In this document: positions 31,194-39,129 of the stretch, piece after piece | How positions within the stretch are numbered: the stretch's first letter is position 1 | How the letters are laid out: every line of letters starts with the position of its first letter | From: Paenibacillus_AR mesotrionivorans | GTDB lineage: Bacteria; Bacillota; Bacilli; Paenibacillales; NBRC-103111 | Length of the DNA stretch: 64,000 bases | Reading direction: 5' to 3' | Assembly (NCBI RefSeq): GCF_046098205.1 | Contig: NZ_JBJURJ010000001.1 | Span: 186,001 to 250,000, forward strand | Notes under the pieces: generated by a model | Database searches by the model: none | Seen by the model: only the letters and a program-made list of their open reading frames with translations | Told to the model about the DNA's origin: nothing | Translations under genes and position numbers: made by a program

Positions 31194-34070
31194 TTAATCG
31201 TACAGCACAGCGCTGCGGTCATAGTCCCAGAACGGATACCTGGCGGTAATGCCCGTTTCGCCTGTCAGCCGGATTTTGACCCCGTCGCCTGTCTTCATCC
31301 CTGGGATAGGAAGATGGACATACTCCCCTGCATTTACCGGCATGGTAATCACACTTCCGGGGATAGGCTCCATGGACACGATGGTTCGTTCCTGACTCAG
31401 ACTGGACCAATACAGATTCACATAATGCTGGGAATTGTAGCGGTTCAGGAAGGAAAGCTCGATTTGGTATGCTTCTCCCGCCTTCAGATTGATGGATGCT
31501 CCCACAGGCCCGCCCAGGTAAATGTCCTGGCCGTTGATCTTCAGCTTCGTTTCATTCAAGTTGTCGCTGTGGGCGGTAAAGGAATACCGTTCCGTATATT
31601 TTGGCACAATGGTCCCGCTCCACTTCCATGAGCCGATGCCGGAGGGTTGGAGATTGCTCAAGGAATCCAGAACCCGCTGCCCGGTTTCCTTGCCGAACTT
31701 CACATCGCCATAGACCGTTTCCGTAACTGTGCCTGTAGTCCTTGCGGGATATTGTCCATAGGTTACCTCCACGACGCCGCTCACATTGCTGAAGAATCCG
31801 AGCTGTGCCCCGTCGGCGGTTTTGGAAAGCATGGGAGCTCCGATCAAGGGTCCTTGCTTCGCTTCTTCGATGATGAGGAAGCGGGGATAATCCGACGACT
31901 TCACCTTAACCACCATAGAATTGGCATCTGCCCGGACAAGCTGCACCGGGATGCTCTGGTTGGTCATAGGGTCATACGACGAAACCTTGGCCCCTTGACC
32001 CACTACATTGGCCAGACTGATTTCGTACTCCTGCTCCGGCATCTGATAACGCGCCGGATCCAGGGGAGATTTGGTGTCATCATAGGAACGGGTGATGTCC
32101 CGGGTCATGACGTAATAGGCAACGGCAAATTTGTTGTTGGCCAGCTGATACGGCAGGATGGCGAAATCATCCCTGTTATACCGGCTGGGATGTTCGGCGG
32201 TGCCCTTGCCCGCAAAAACCAGCTGCGGCTTGTATTCAGTCAGCCGGGTCACCGCAAGAGGACGGGCCGTATCGATGGGCTGGCCGGTTTTCATCAGGCC
32301 GGCGATGTTCTTCAGCACCGTAATTTGCGGTCCGATCTTGGCGCGGACGGCATCGTTCAACTGATAGTTGTTCTTCTTCAGCTCATCGAAGAAAGCCTCC
32401 GGCAGGATGCCAAAGCAATTGTCCTGGTTGCGGATATTATAGACCGTGATGGTCTCCATACCCTTGTGGGCGTAGAAGGTGAATAAACGCGACAATGTCT
32501 TCGCCCCGGTTTCCATCATCAGGCTGGACAGCTGCTGGTCCGCGGCCGCCACCTTGGACTGCTCGATAAGCTTTTGGGCGAAGGGCAGCCGGTAATAGTT
32601 GGTTTCGGTCATCCACAGCTCGGCGGTTTTCCCGTTGCCCGGGCTGGCATAGCGGAAATGGTCCTGCCACGGGCCGGGGAACGGGGTCAGATCACGGATC
32701 AGGGATTCGGTGGTATACAGGTATGCCCATTCCTCAGGCATAGTCATCACTTGGTTCGGGATAAAGTAGCTGCCCGGAACGGATTCATTGATATTGGTGG
32801 GCTTGCGTATGCCGTCCAGCCGTCCAAGCGCATTGTAATAAATCTTGGTAGGCGAGGTATAGGAAGATGCAGAGCCTTGTCCGATATAGGACTTCACCGG
32901 ATCATAGCCGGTATAATAATGGCGGCTGTATCCCGCCTGATTGGACCAGATGCTGGTGCCGTTATCGTAGGGACGCTGATTGGAGAAGCCGCTGATCACC
33001 CGCACACCGGGCAGGCCATTGGCCGGATCGGAGACAAAATCGGCAGTAATGGGCAGGAGCACCTCAATGCCGGTTACGGATTTGCCATCCTTGGCGTAGG
33101 TCATCTCTTGGGCAAAGCCCCGTTTGGGCTCGTAATAATTGTCCATGTACATGTAATGGTGGCCGAAGGTATATTCGTTGTACACCTCGAAGTCAAAGCC
33201 CGCATCAGCCTTTCCGACGGTACCCAGATCCTCTCTGACAATTTCGGACACAGTCCTGATGTACCGCATCCAGCCGCTAAGAGTTTCCTGGGAGGCAGGA
33301 TTGGGGGTGCCGTCCTTAAACACCGGCCCGGAAAAAGGCTGGTACTTCAATTTCACCAGAGTGGCTGCCCCTTGGGGCAGATCATTGGGAAGCGGAGCGG
33401 ATAAGGTGCATTTGCCTGTAGCAGCATCAACCTCTGTAATAATCGGGAACATAGCCGGTCCCATTCCCTTTAGTCCAGTGTAGAGCGGTTTGATGTCCGC
33501 CGTTTTATCTACATAGATGACCCGGTCACCCTTCACGGCCTTTTTGGTGACGGTGGTTTTGACCTCCACGTTGGGGCTGGGCATACCCGAATTCATATTC
33601 AAGAGGATAAGAGGACGGATATTGTTGTTCTTCAAAGCGGTAAGCTGGGCCCGGAAGGCCTCACGGTAAACGGATTTGATTTTGGTTTCGTCATTGTAAT
33701 CCAGGTTGGACCAGCCGATCTCCAGGCGGGCGGAGGTAATCCCTGCTTCTGCCATAACCGCAGCCGTCGCAGCAGCCTCCTCCTGTTTGATGTTATTGAA
33801 CACGACGCCTACGGTGTCCAGATAACGCCTGCTGTCCCAGGTATCCATATAGCTTCTCCAAGGGACGGTGAAATAGGAACGAATGCCGAAGGGAATTTCC
33901 TGCTGGAACGGGTCGATGTAAGCTCCTTCTAGTGTGGCCTTGTCCGTCATGCCATCCCAGCTGCCCTGGAGGCCCGTGGTTGCGGCTCCGGCGGCTTTGG
34001 AGACTGGCTGAAACGGTGTTCCCAACAAAGCCAACAGGACAACGAAGATGGTCAGGCGCCTTTTAATCAA
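31194..34070 (-). CDS. Secreted clan GH-A-like glycoside hydrolase with C-terminal PA14 domain
   Basis: The 958-residue protein has a Sec signal peptide (cleavage near K-A-A-G-A). The first 600 residues look like a TIM-barrel hydrolase: A-R-L-E-I-G-W-S-N-L-D-Y, F-E-V-Y-N-E-Y-T-F (the Asn-Glu pair of an acid/base) and L-W-M-T-E-T-N-Y-Y (possible nucleophile Glu). A beta-sandwich region follows, then a PA14-type domain (K-Y-T-E-R-Y-S-F-T-A-H-S-D-N, later Y-N-S-Q-H-Y-V-N-L-Y-W-S-S), a carbohydrate-binding module in many secreted enzymes. The precise GH family cannot be fixed. Three Spo0A boxes lie upstream, so it may be switched at the onset of sporulation. Confidence 0.7.
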   Translation of the reverse strand: MIKRRLTIFVVLLALLGTPFQPVSKAAGAATTGLQGSWDGMTDKATLEGAYIDPFQQEIPFGIRSYFTVPWRSYMDTWDSRRYLDTVGVVFNNIKQEEAAATAAVMAEAGITSARLEIGWSNLDYNDETKIKSVYREAFRAQLTALKNNNIRPLILLNMNSGMPSPNVEVKTTVTKKAVKGDRVIYVDKTADIKPLYTGLKGMGPAMFPIITEVDAATGKCTLSAPLPNDLPQGAATLVKLKYQPFSGPVFKDGTPNPASQETLSGWMRYIRTVSEIVREDLGTVGKADAGFDFEVYNEYTFGHHYMYMDNYYEPKRGFAQEMTYAKDGKSVTGIEVLLPITADFVSDPANGLPGVRVISGFSNQRPYDNGTSIWSNQAGYSRHYYTGYDPVKSYIGQGSASSYTSPTKIYYNALGRLDGIRKPTNINESVPGSYFIPNQVMTMPEEWAYLYTTESLIRDLTPFPGPWQDHFRYASPGNGKTAELWMTETNYYRLPFAQKLIEQSKVAAADQQLSSLMMETGAKTLSRLFTFYAHKGMETITVYNIRNQDNCFGILPEAFFDELKKNNYQLNDAVRAKIGPQITVLKNIAGLMKTGQPIDTARPLAVTRLTEYKPQLVFAGKGTAEHPSRYNRDDFAILPYQLANNKFAVAYYVMTRDITRSYDDTKSPLDPARYQMPEQEYEISLANVVGQGAKVSSYDPMTNQSIPVQLVRADANSMVVKVKSSDYPRFLIIEEAKQGPLIGAPMLSKTADGAQLGFFSNVSGVVEVTYGQYPARTTGTVTETVYGDVKFGKETGQRVLDSLSNLQPSGIGSWKWSGTIVPKYTERYSFTAHSDNLNETKLKINGQDIYLGGPVGASINLKAGEAYQIELSFLNRYNSQHYVNLYWSSLSQERTIVSMEPIPGSVITMPVNAGEYVHLPIPGMKTGDGVKIRLTGETGITARYPFWDYDRSAVLYD

Positions 34071-34102
34071 ATGAATACCCTCCTGGAGATGGAAGTTACC
34101 TG

Positions 34103-34160
34103 TGTCGAATTTGTGTCGAATCTTGATGAATTACAGGGAACTAACTCTACTTATGTCGAA
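34103..34160. promoter_or_regulatory. Cluster of three Spo0A (0A) boxes
   Basis: Three perfect TGTCGAA heptamers occur in the same orientation at 34103, 34114 and 34154. A TATAAT on the minus strand lies just beyond them (about 34170-34176), so the boxes fall downstream of the likely start site of the glycosidase gene, the arrangement seen at Spo0A-repressed abrB. Confidence 0.6.
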
Positions 34161-34198
34161 TTACATGCTTATTATATGCTTTCCATCAAATGCAAAAA

Positions 34199-34234
34199 AA
34201 GAGACGCCGGGACCATTTCCCAAGCGTCTCTTCC
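34199..34234 (-). terminator. Terminator of the third dps gene
   Basis: AAGAGACGC ... GCGTCTCTT perfect outer stem between the dps stop and the glycosidase promoter. Confidence 0.75.
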
Positions 34235-34288
34235 CTTCCCCCAAGCCCACTTTCATAACGAAGGGGTTGTTCCTTATAATATCCGTTT

Positions 34289-34738
34289 TTAGCCTATGAA
34301 GGATTTGAGCATCCACACATGCTTTTCCAGTGCGGTATGCATACCGATAAACATATCCACCGTGCTTTCGTCCTCCGCGGCCTCGGCTGCTTTGATGCCT
34401 TCCTGGAGTTCCCCGATCACCGCGCCAAAATCGGCCGTCAGCACTTTGACCATTGCCTCAGCGCTTTCGTTGCCGGCCGCTTCCTTGACAGTGGATTGGG
34501 CCAGATAGTCTTTCATGGTGGAGAGCGGCTTGCCGCCGATAGCCAATACTCTTTCCGCCAGATCATCGATATATTGAGCCGCCTCGCCGTACAGCTCCTC
34601 AAACTTCGTATGGAGGGTAAAGAATTGGTTTCCCTTGACGAACCAGTGGTAATGATGAAGCTTCACATACAAAACGCTCCAATTGGCAATTTGCTTATTC
34701 AGGACCTCTGTCACACTCATAACGGTTTGCTGTGCCAT
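34289..34738 (-). CDS. dps: Dps-family ferroxidase, third paralog
   Basis: The 149-residue protein is close to the 30.6-kb paralog, with L-H-H-Y-H-W-F-V-K-G, H-T-K-F-E-E-L-Y-G-E-A and D-D-L-A-E-R. The frame extends 14 codons upstream, but GGAGG is seven bases before the ATG chosen. It is transcribed alone. With the other two it makes three Dps proteins within 21 kb, which suggests division by growth phase, stress or metal rather than redundancy. Confidence 0.9.
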   Translation of the reverse strand: MAQQTVMSVTEVLNKQIANWSVLYVKLHHYHWFVKGNQFFTLHTKFEELYGEAAQYIDDLAERVLAIGGKPLSTMKDYLAQSTVKEAAGNESAEAMVKVLTADFGAVIGELQEGIKAAEAAEDESTVDMFIGMHTALEKHVWMLKSFIG

Positions 34739-34929
34739 TTTCAGGCCTCCCATATAGATTTTGGCGTTGTTTGCTTTCACCTAATGAGAATGCCCCTGCT
34801 TCGGTGTTCTATGCATAAGCTGCCGGCTCGGAATGTTGCATTCAATTGGAAATACCGGTATATTTGTCCTATCCTGTGCATATACATCTTGATCAAAAGG
34901 ATACAGAAATCCCAAAGGAGAGCATATCC

Positions 34930-35886
34930 ATGGCTGCTTCCCTCTTAAGCCTGTCTACCTTCTCGTTTTTGCTGGTGACGCTGTTTACACCGGTCCTGAT
35001 CTGGGGGCTGCGGACGCTGCGCTTGACCCAGCCGATCCGTGCCGAGCTTCCTCCCGATCACCAGGCCAAACGCGGGACTCCCCTGATGGCGGGTATGATT
35101 CTTCTGGTTGGAGTGGCGGTTTCTATCATCTCCTACCCCAAGCCGCTGGTCATATTCCTGGGAGGCACCTTCCTGCTGTTCAGCCTGATCGGGTTTGCGG
35201 ATGACTTCAAAAAAGCCGCATTCCAGGACCCCAACGGGATTTCCGGAAAAACCAAGCTTGTGTTCCAATTCACGTTTACCGCGGCGCTCTTGTTTCTGCT
35301 AATGAGATTCTTTAACGCCAGCCCGGAGCTGAACCTGACCCAGACCTTGTCCATCGGCTTTCCGCTTCTGCTTTATTTGGGCGTGATGATGCTCTTTATT
35401 GTGGGAACCGCCAATGCCATCAATTTCACCGACGGTCTGGATGGGCTCCTGATTAATGTATCCATCCCTACATACTTCTTTTTCTTCCTGATTTCTGACC
35501 ATACGGAGGTAAAGATGTTCTCCCTGGTCATGATCGGATGCCTGCTGGGACTTCTGATCTATAACCTTTATCCGGCCCGGGCGTTTATGGGGGATACCGG
35601 TTCTCTCGCCATCGGGGGATCCTTATCCTTCCTCGCCGTTCTGGAAAAGGTGGAGATCCTGATCCCCATCCTGTTCTCCGTTTATCTGGCGGAACAAATT
35701 TCTGTCATTCTCCAGGTCTGGTATTACAAAAAAACCAAGCTGCGCCTCTTCCGCATGGCGCCGATTCACTATCATTTCAGCTTGAAGTACGGCTGGTCGG
35801 AGAACAAGATCGTTATGGTGTTCGGCTTTATCTCCTGGGCCTCGGCCTTTCTGAGCTGGCTGTACTGGTATTTTTTCCTCCATTGA
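34930..35886 (+). CDS. mraY: MraY-like phospho-MurNAc-pentapeptide transferase, orphan paralog
   Basis: The 318-residue membrane protein has about 10 hydrophobic segments and the prenyl-phosphate phosphosugar transferase motifs F-A-D-D-F-K-K, N-A-I-N-F-T-D-G-L-D-G-L and G-D-T-G-S-L-A-I-G-G. These are MraY-type, the enzyme that makes lipid I. H-Q-A-K-R-G-T-P-L-M-A-G near the N-terminus is also typical. It is outside any cell-division cluster: no mur or fts gene is near, so it is probably a second mraY or a related wall-polymer transferase. AAAGGAG is nine bases before the chosen ATG. Confidence 0.8.
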   Translation: MAASLLSLSTFSFLLVTLFTPVLIWGLRTLRLTQPIRAELPPDHQAKRGTPLMAGMILLVGVAVSIISYPKPLVIFLGGTFLLFSLIGFADDFKKAAFQDPNGISGKTKLVFQFTFTAALLFLLMRFFNASPELNLTQTLSIGFPLLLYLGVMMLFIVGTANAINFTDGLDGLLINVSIPTYFFFFLISDHTEVKMFSLVMIGCLLGLLIYNLYPARAFMGDTGSLAIGGSLSFLAVLEKVEILIPILFSVYLAEQISVILQVWYYKKTKLRLFRMAPIHYHFSLKYGWSENKIVMVFGFISWASAFLSWLYWYFFLH

Positions 35887-35897
35887 AGGAGCAAAAT

Positions 35898-35938
35898 AAA
35901 AAGGCTGAACCTGGATTAATTCGGGTTCAGCCTTTTTG
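35898..35938. terminator. Bidirectional terminator
   Basis: AAAAAGGCTGAACC ... GGTTCAGCCTTTTT between convergent mraY and HTH-regulator genes. Confidence 0.85.
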
Positions 35939-35947
35939 TTGTCCGTT

Positions 35948-36931
35948 CTATTCCGTTTCCCAAACCACGGTGCCGGTCAGGGAGAGATCGTACCCGCGGA
36001 TGGAGGACAGCTCGCTCCGGAAGGACTCCGAACGCAAGATGCCCAGCACCGTCTCTACCCATTCCATATTCGCCGGCTTCTTGATCATCACCAGATCGTA
36101 GCGCTCCCGGATCAGCGGAATAAAATCCACATTGACCATAGCCGCGGCTTTCTCAATTCCCACTCCGGCATCCGCTTGTCCGGTGGCTACCTTGCCGGCC
36201 ACCCCCAGATGGCTGGATTCCTCCGTCTCATACCCTGCGATAGCAAAACGGGAAATGCCCTTCAACCGCATCTGCTCATCCAGCAGCACGCGGGCGCCCG
36301 AGCCCTTCTCCCGGTTAACGATCCGTACTCCGGGACGGGTGAGATCCTCCCACGCGGTTATCCCCTTGGGATTGCCCTGGGCCACATACAGACCTGCATT
36401 ACGGTAAGCTAGGTTTACCACCACGTAGGAATAACCCATCAACAGCCTGCGGATATAGGGAATATTGTACTCCCCCGTGTCCCCGTCAAACAGGTGGGTG
36501 CTGACGATATCCGCCTCCCCGTGGTACATGGACACCAGACTGTCCATACTCCCCACAAAAGACCGGAGCGGCCTTACGTTCCGGTTCTGCTTCTCGATAT
36601 ATTTGGCCAGAATATCCAGAATGGAATCCTGCCCGGTAATGACCAAGGGCTTCAGCGCGGAGCTTAGCCCAGGTGAAGGTGACATCACCATTGGGGAAAT
36701 ATATGCAAGGTTTGGCGTTTCCTCCGCAGGAGCAGGGGAGGCCGCCGGACGGACACGCCCCCCTTTGGCACGGGATTTATATGCCTCCAGGTCGGAGGCA
36801 TCCACGCGCATCTGCTTGCCTACCCGGTAGGACGGCAGCTCGCCTTTTTTGATCAAATCATAAACGGTCAGCTTGGAGACCCGAAGCAGCTTCGCAATCT
36901 CCTCAGTCGTATAAGAAATCTCCTCTGACAT
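35948..36931 (-). CDS. One-component regulator: excisionase-type HTH fused to a periplasmic-binding-protein-like domain
   Basis: The 327-residue soluble protein has an N-terminal MerR/excisionase-type helix-turn-helix (T-T-E-E-I-A-K-L-L-R-V-S-K-L-T-V-Y-D-L-I, then L-P-S-Y-R-V-G-K-Q-M-R-V), a Pro/Ala-rich linker (about 60-95), and a PBP-like domain of the type found in molybdate/tungstate regulators (G-S-M-D-S-L, G-E-A-D-I-V-S-T-H-L, R-E-K-G-S-G-A-R, G-Q-A-D-A-G-V-G-I). The domain should bind an oxyanion or small ligand in the cytosol. GGAGG is six bases before the chosen ATG. No molybdenum genes are adjacent, so the target is unknown. Confidence 0.8.
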   Translation of the reverse strand: MSEEISYTTEEIAKLLRVSKLTVYDLIKKGELPSYRVGKQMRVDASDLEAYKSRAKGGRVRPAASPAPAEETPNLAYISPMVMSPSPGLSSALKPLVITGQDSILDILAKYIEKQNRNVRPLRSFVGSMDSLVSMYHGEADIVSTHLFDGDTGEYNIPYIRRLLMGYSYVVVNLAYRNAGLYVAQGNPKGITAWEDLTRPGVRIVNREKGSGARVLLDEQMRLKGISRFAIAGYETEESSHLGVAGKVATGQADAGVGIEKAAAMVNVDFIPLIRERYDLVMIKKPANMEWVETVLGILRSESFRSELSSIRGYDLSLTGTVVWETE

Positions 36932-37105
36932 AAACAACCTCCAGCCGGAATCTTCCTTCATCTTACTCTGTCCCGGCGCTTTTTTCAATTGAGCGCCCAT
37001 TCCCCAGCGGCTGACAGCCCGGATAAATCACGGATGCCGTGGGAAAATAATTACGGCTCCTTGGCGGCGTTCAAGGAAGCAACGCCATAACCGGGAGGAC
37101 AAGCC

Positions 37106-37840
37106 ATGAAACGAGTCACCTTGGGCATTCTGGCGGCTGTGCTGCTTTTGGCCGGTTCCGTGCTGCGGCTGGAGCTGACGGATTGGAACCGGAGCCGCCA
37201 AATGGCCGCCTCCGGGATCAGGCTGACACCGGCTGAAGCCTTGATGGACCGGGAGGTGCGCAGCCGGTTTCCGCAAAATACGACAATCAACCTGCCGGAC
37301 GGTGAATCCGGGGCCAGGCTCACCACCGCCTCCTCCCACCCTTTTCCGGAGGGTTATGCCCGTTTCCTGACGCTCTGTTACCGGGTATTCGGCAGCACGA
37401 TGGAACCGCCGGTGCTTGCTGTGCAGATTCTGCAAAACGCGATGAACGCCTTGTCGTTGCTCCTGCTGATGGCCATCATCCGTATCATGGTGAACCAGCC
37501 GTGGCTGGCACTGGCTGCAGGCAGCTTATATTTCCTCCATCCTGCCATTATCCGCTCCTCTTCGGGCTTTAATAGCGAAGCCTTGTATACCTGCACCACC
37601 ATATTGCTTGTTTACTGTGCCGTCTCATTTTTTACGGATGCTTCACCCACTCCCCGGCGTTCCATAGCCTATGGCTGCGGCTTGGGGGTAGGGATCGCCA
37701 TGCACCCTCTCCTGTTGGGGTATGGATTTCTGTTCGCATCCGTCGCAGGGATGCAATGCTTCTTAAGCAGCCGCAGAGTGCTGCAATACGTCCTTATGGT
37801 GGGCATTTGCATGATGGTGCTTTGTGCTGTATGGCTTTGA
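37106..37840 (+). CDS. Hypothetical multi-pass membrane protein
   Basis: The 244-residue protein begins with a signal-anchor helix, has an external segment of about 75 residues with F-P-E-G-Y-A-R-F-L-T-L-C-Y, then four or more membrane helices. The layout recalls the N-terminal part of PMT/ArnT-type glycosyltransferases but is much shorter, and the conserved acidic motif of that family is not evident. It may be a truncated relative or a separate family; I cannot say. GGGAGG precedes the ATG. Confidence 0.55.
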   Translation: MKRVTLGILAAVLLLAGSVLRLELTDWNRSRQMAASGIRLTPAEALMDREVRSRFPQNTTINLPDGESGARLTTASSHPFPEGYARFLTLCYRVFGSTMEPPVLAVQILQNAMNALSLLLLMAIIRIMVNQPWLALAAGSLYFLHPAIIRSSSGFNSEALYTCTTILLVYCAVSFFTDASPTPRRSIAYGCGLGVGIAMHPLLLGYGFLFASVAGMQCFLSSRRVLQYVLMVGICMMVLCAVWL

Positions 37841-37875
37841 AGGAGAGATCAGCTGCATTCCATCAACCCGGGATC

Positions 37876-37904
37876 TTCAAATTTGGCGTTTAGGCGCTTA
37901 TAAT
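37876..37904 (+). promoter_or_regulatory. Sigma-A promoter of the histidine phosphatase gene
   Basis: TTCAAA and TATAAT are separated by 17 bases, giving a start near 37911 and a leader of about 75 bases. Confidence 0.55.
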
Positions 37905-37985
37905 GGGAGCAAGCGGACAGGGGGCTCCTATGGCGCTTCGCGCGAACCCCTTAATCCCAACGCCATCACGAACGGAGAATGTGAC

Positions 37986-38687
37986 ATGCGGCTATACATC
38001 ATCCGCCATGCGGACCCGGATTATCCCAACAATACCATTACCCCAGCCGGACATTTGGAGGCGCAGGCACTGGCCAAACGAATGGCCACTCACGGTCTGG
38101 ACCGGATTTACGCTTCGCCCATGGGCAGAGCCCAAGACACCATGCGCTACACAGCGGAAGCTTTGGGAATGACTCATGAGGTGGAGGAATGGACGCAGGA
38201 GCTCAGCCTGAAGCTGGAGGAAACTCCTTACGGACGTTTGTCCCATTGGGATCTGCCCGGCGAAGTGATCCGGTCCGGCGAGCGGATGCCCACTTCCGAG
38301 AACTGGCATGAGATCTCGTATTACCATGGGACCCCCAGCCGGGAAACCTTCGAAAAGCTGCAGGCCTTCTCAGACGAGTTCCTGAAACGGCAGGGCTTTG
38401 AGCGGGTAGGCGGACGTTACCGGATCCTGAAGAAAACCCAGGACCGGGTGGCCGTTTTTTGCCACGGCGGCTTCGGTCTGACCTGGCTGGCCCATCTGCT
38501 GGAGATTCCCCTGTCCCTGGTTTGGGCCGGCTTCTGGATGCCGCCCAGCTCGGTGACCACCATTCTGTTCGACGAACGCTCCCAGGATTGGGCCACTCCC
38601 CGCTGCATCGGCTTCGGCGATGTGTCCCACCTCTACGAAGCAGGGCTGCCGGTGCGGCCGCGTGGGATTATTGCCAACTTCGATTGA
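37986..38687 (+). CDS. Histidine phosphatase superfamily protein
   Basis: The 233-residue soluble protein starts with the phosphoglycerate-mutase-like signature L-Y-I-I-R-H-A-D-P, then I-T-P-A-G-H-L-E-A-Q-A-L, Y-A-S-P-M-G-R-A-Q-D-T, a central Glu region (E-L-S-L-K-L-E), and the second catalytic His in V-F-C-H-G-G-F-G. These are the residues of the phospho-histidine mechanism. The substrate may be a small phosphate ester. The frame is open far upstream, but the RHA motif, GGAG at eight bases and the promoter position fix this ATG. Confidence 0.85.
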   Translation: MRLYIIRHADPDYPNNTITPAGHLEAQALAKRMATHGLDRIYASPMGRAQDTMRYTAEALGMTHEVEEWTQELSLKLEETPYGRLSHWDLPGEVIRSGERMPTSENWHEISYYHGTPSRETFEKLQAFSDEFLKRQGFERVGGRYRILKKTQDRVAVFCHGGFGLTWLAHLLEIPLSLVWAGFWMPPSSVTTILFDERSQDWATPRCIGFGDVSHLYEAGLPVRPRGIIANFD

Positions 38688-38700
38688 GAAAGTACATTAG

Positions 38701-38734
38701 GGCCGTGGCGGATAGATCTGCCACGGTTTTTTTT
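38701..38734 (+). terminator. Rho-independent terminator
   Basis: CCGTGGC GGATAGATCT GCCACGG then eight T, just after the phosphatase gene. Confidence 0.85.
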
Positions 38735-38977
38735 GGCGGAAGAGCTCTTCCTTCTTGCGGACCCTGGTTCCGTTATTTCCCCCAAAACAGGCTGTTCCTC
38801 ACCGTAACGGACCCAGCAGCCGCTATATCCCACAAATCAGCAGGTTTCTGTGGCGCAGATGACAAATAAGGTCCCTACGGTCCACGAGAGTCCGCAAAAG
38901 TCCGATATTGGGCAAAATAACGTCCCTACAGTCCGTAACGGTAACGGACTTTGCCCGGAACCCTCGCCTGACCAACA
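38735..38977. repeat. Gene-free spacer with degenerate direct repeats
   Basis: No coding frame is convincing. Two related segments are visible: GGTCCCTACGGTCC with AGAGTCCGCAAAA (about 38870-38900), and CGTCCCTACAGTCCGTAACGG (about 38921-38941), the latter followed by TAACGGAC. CCGTAACGGAC also occurs at about 38803-38813. These look like members of a short dispersed repeat family. Confidence 0.4.
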
Positions 38978-39036
38978 CAAAAAAAGGCAACAGTCAGGGC
39001 TGCCGGGAGCTTCTCCCGGCCTTCCCTTCTGTTACC
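38978..39036 (-). terminator. Terminator of the glg operon
   Basis: A long imperfect hairpin (GGTAACAG ... CTGTTGCC with a core GCCGGGAG/CTCCCGGC) is followed on the minus strand by eight T; it lies 95 bases after the glgA stop. Confidence 0.8.
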
Positions 39037-39129
39037 TCCTGCTAACAAACGCTCAAGCCTCTCTATCTGCCTGCCTCCGGCTCTCCAGCCGGAATATGGG
39101 ACAATCTGCCGTGGGTATCCCCCGTCAGC

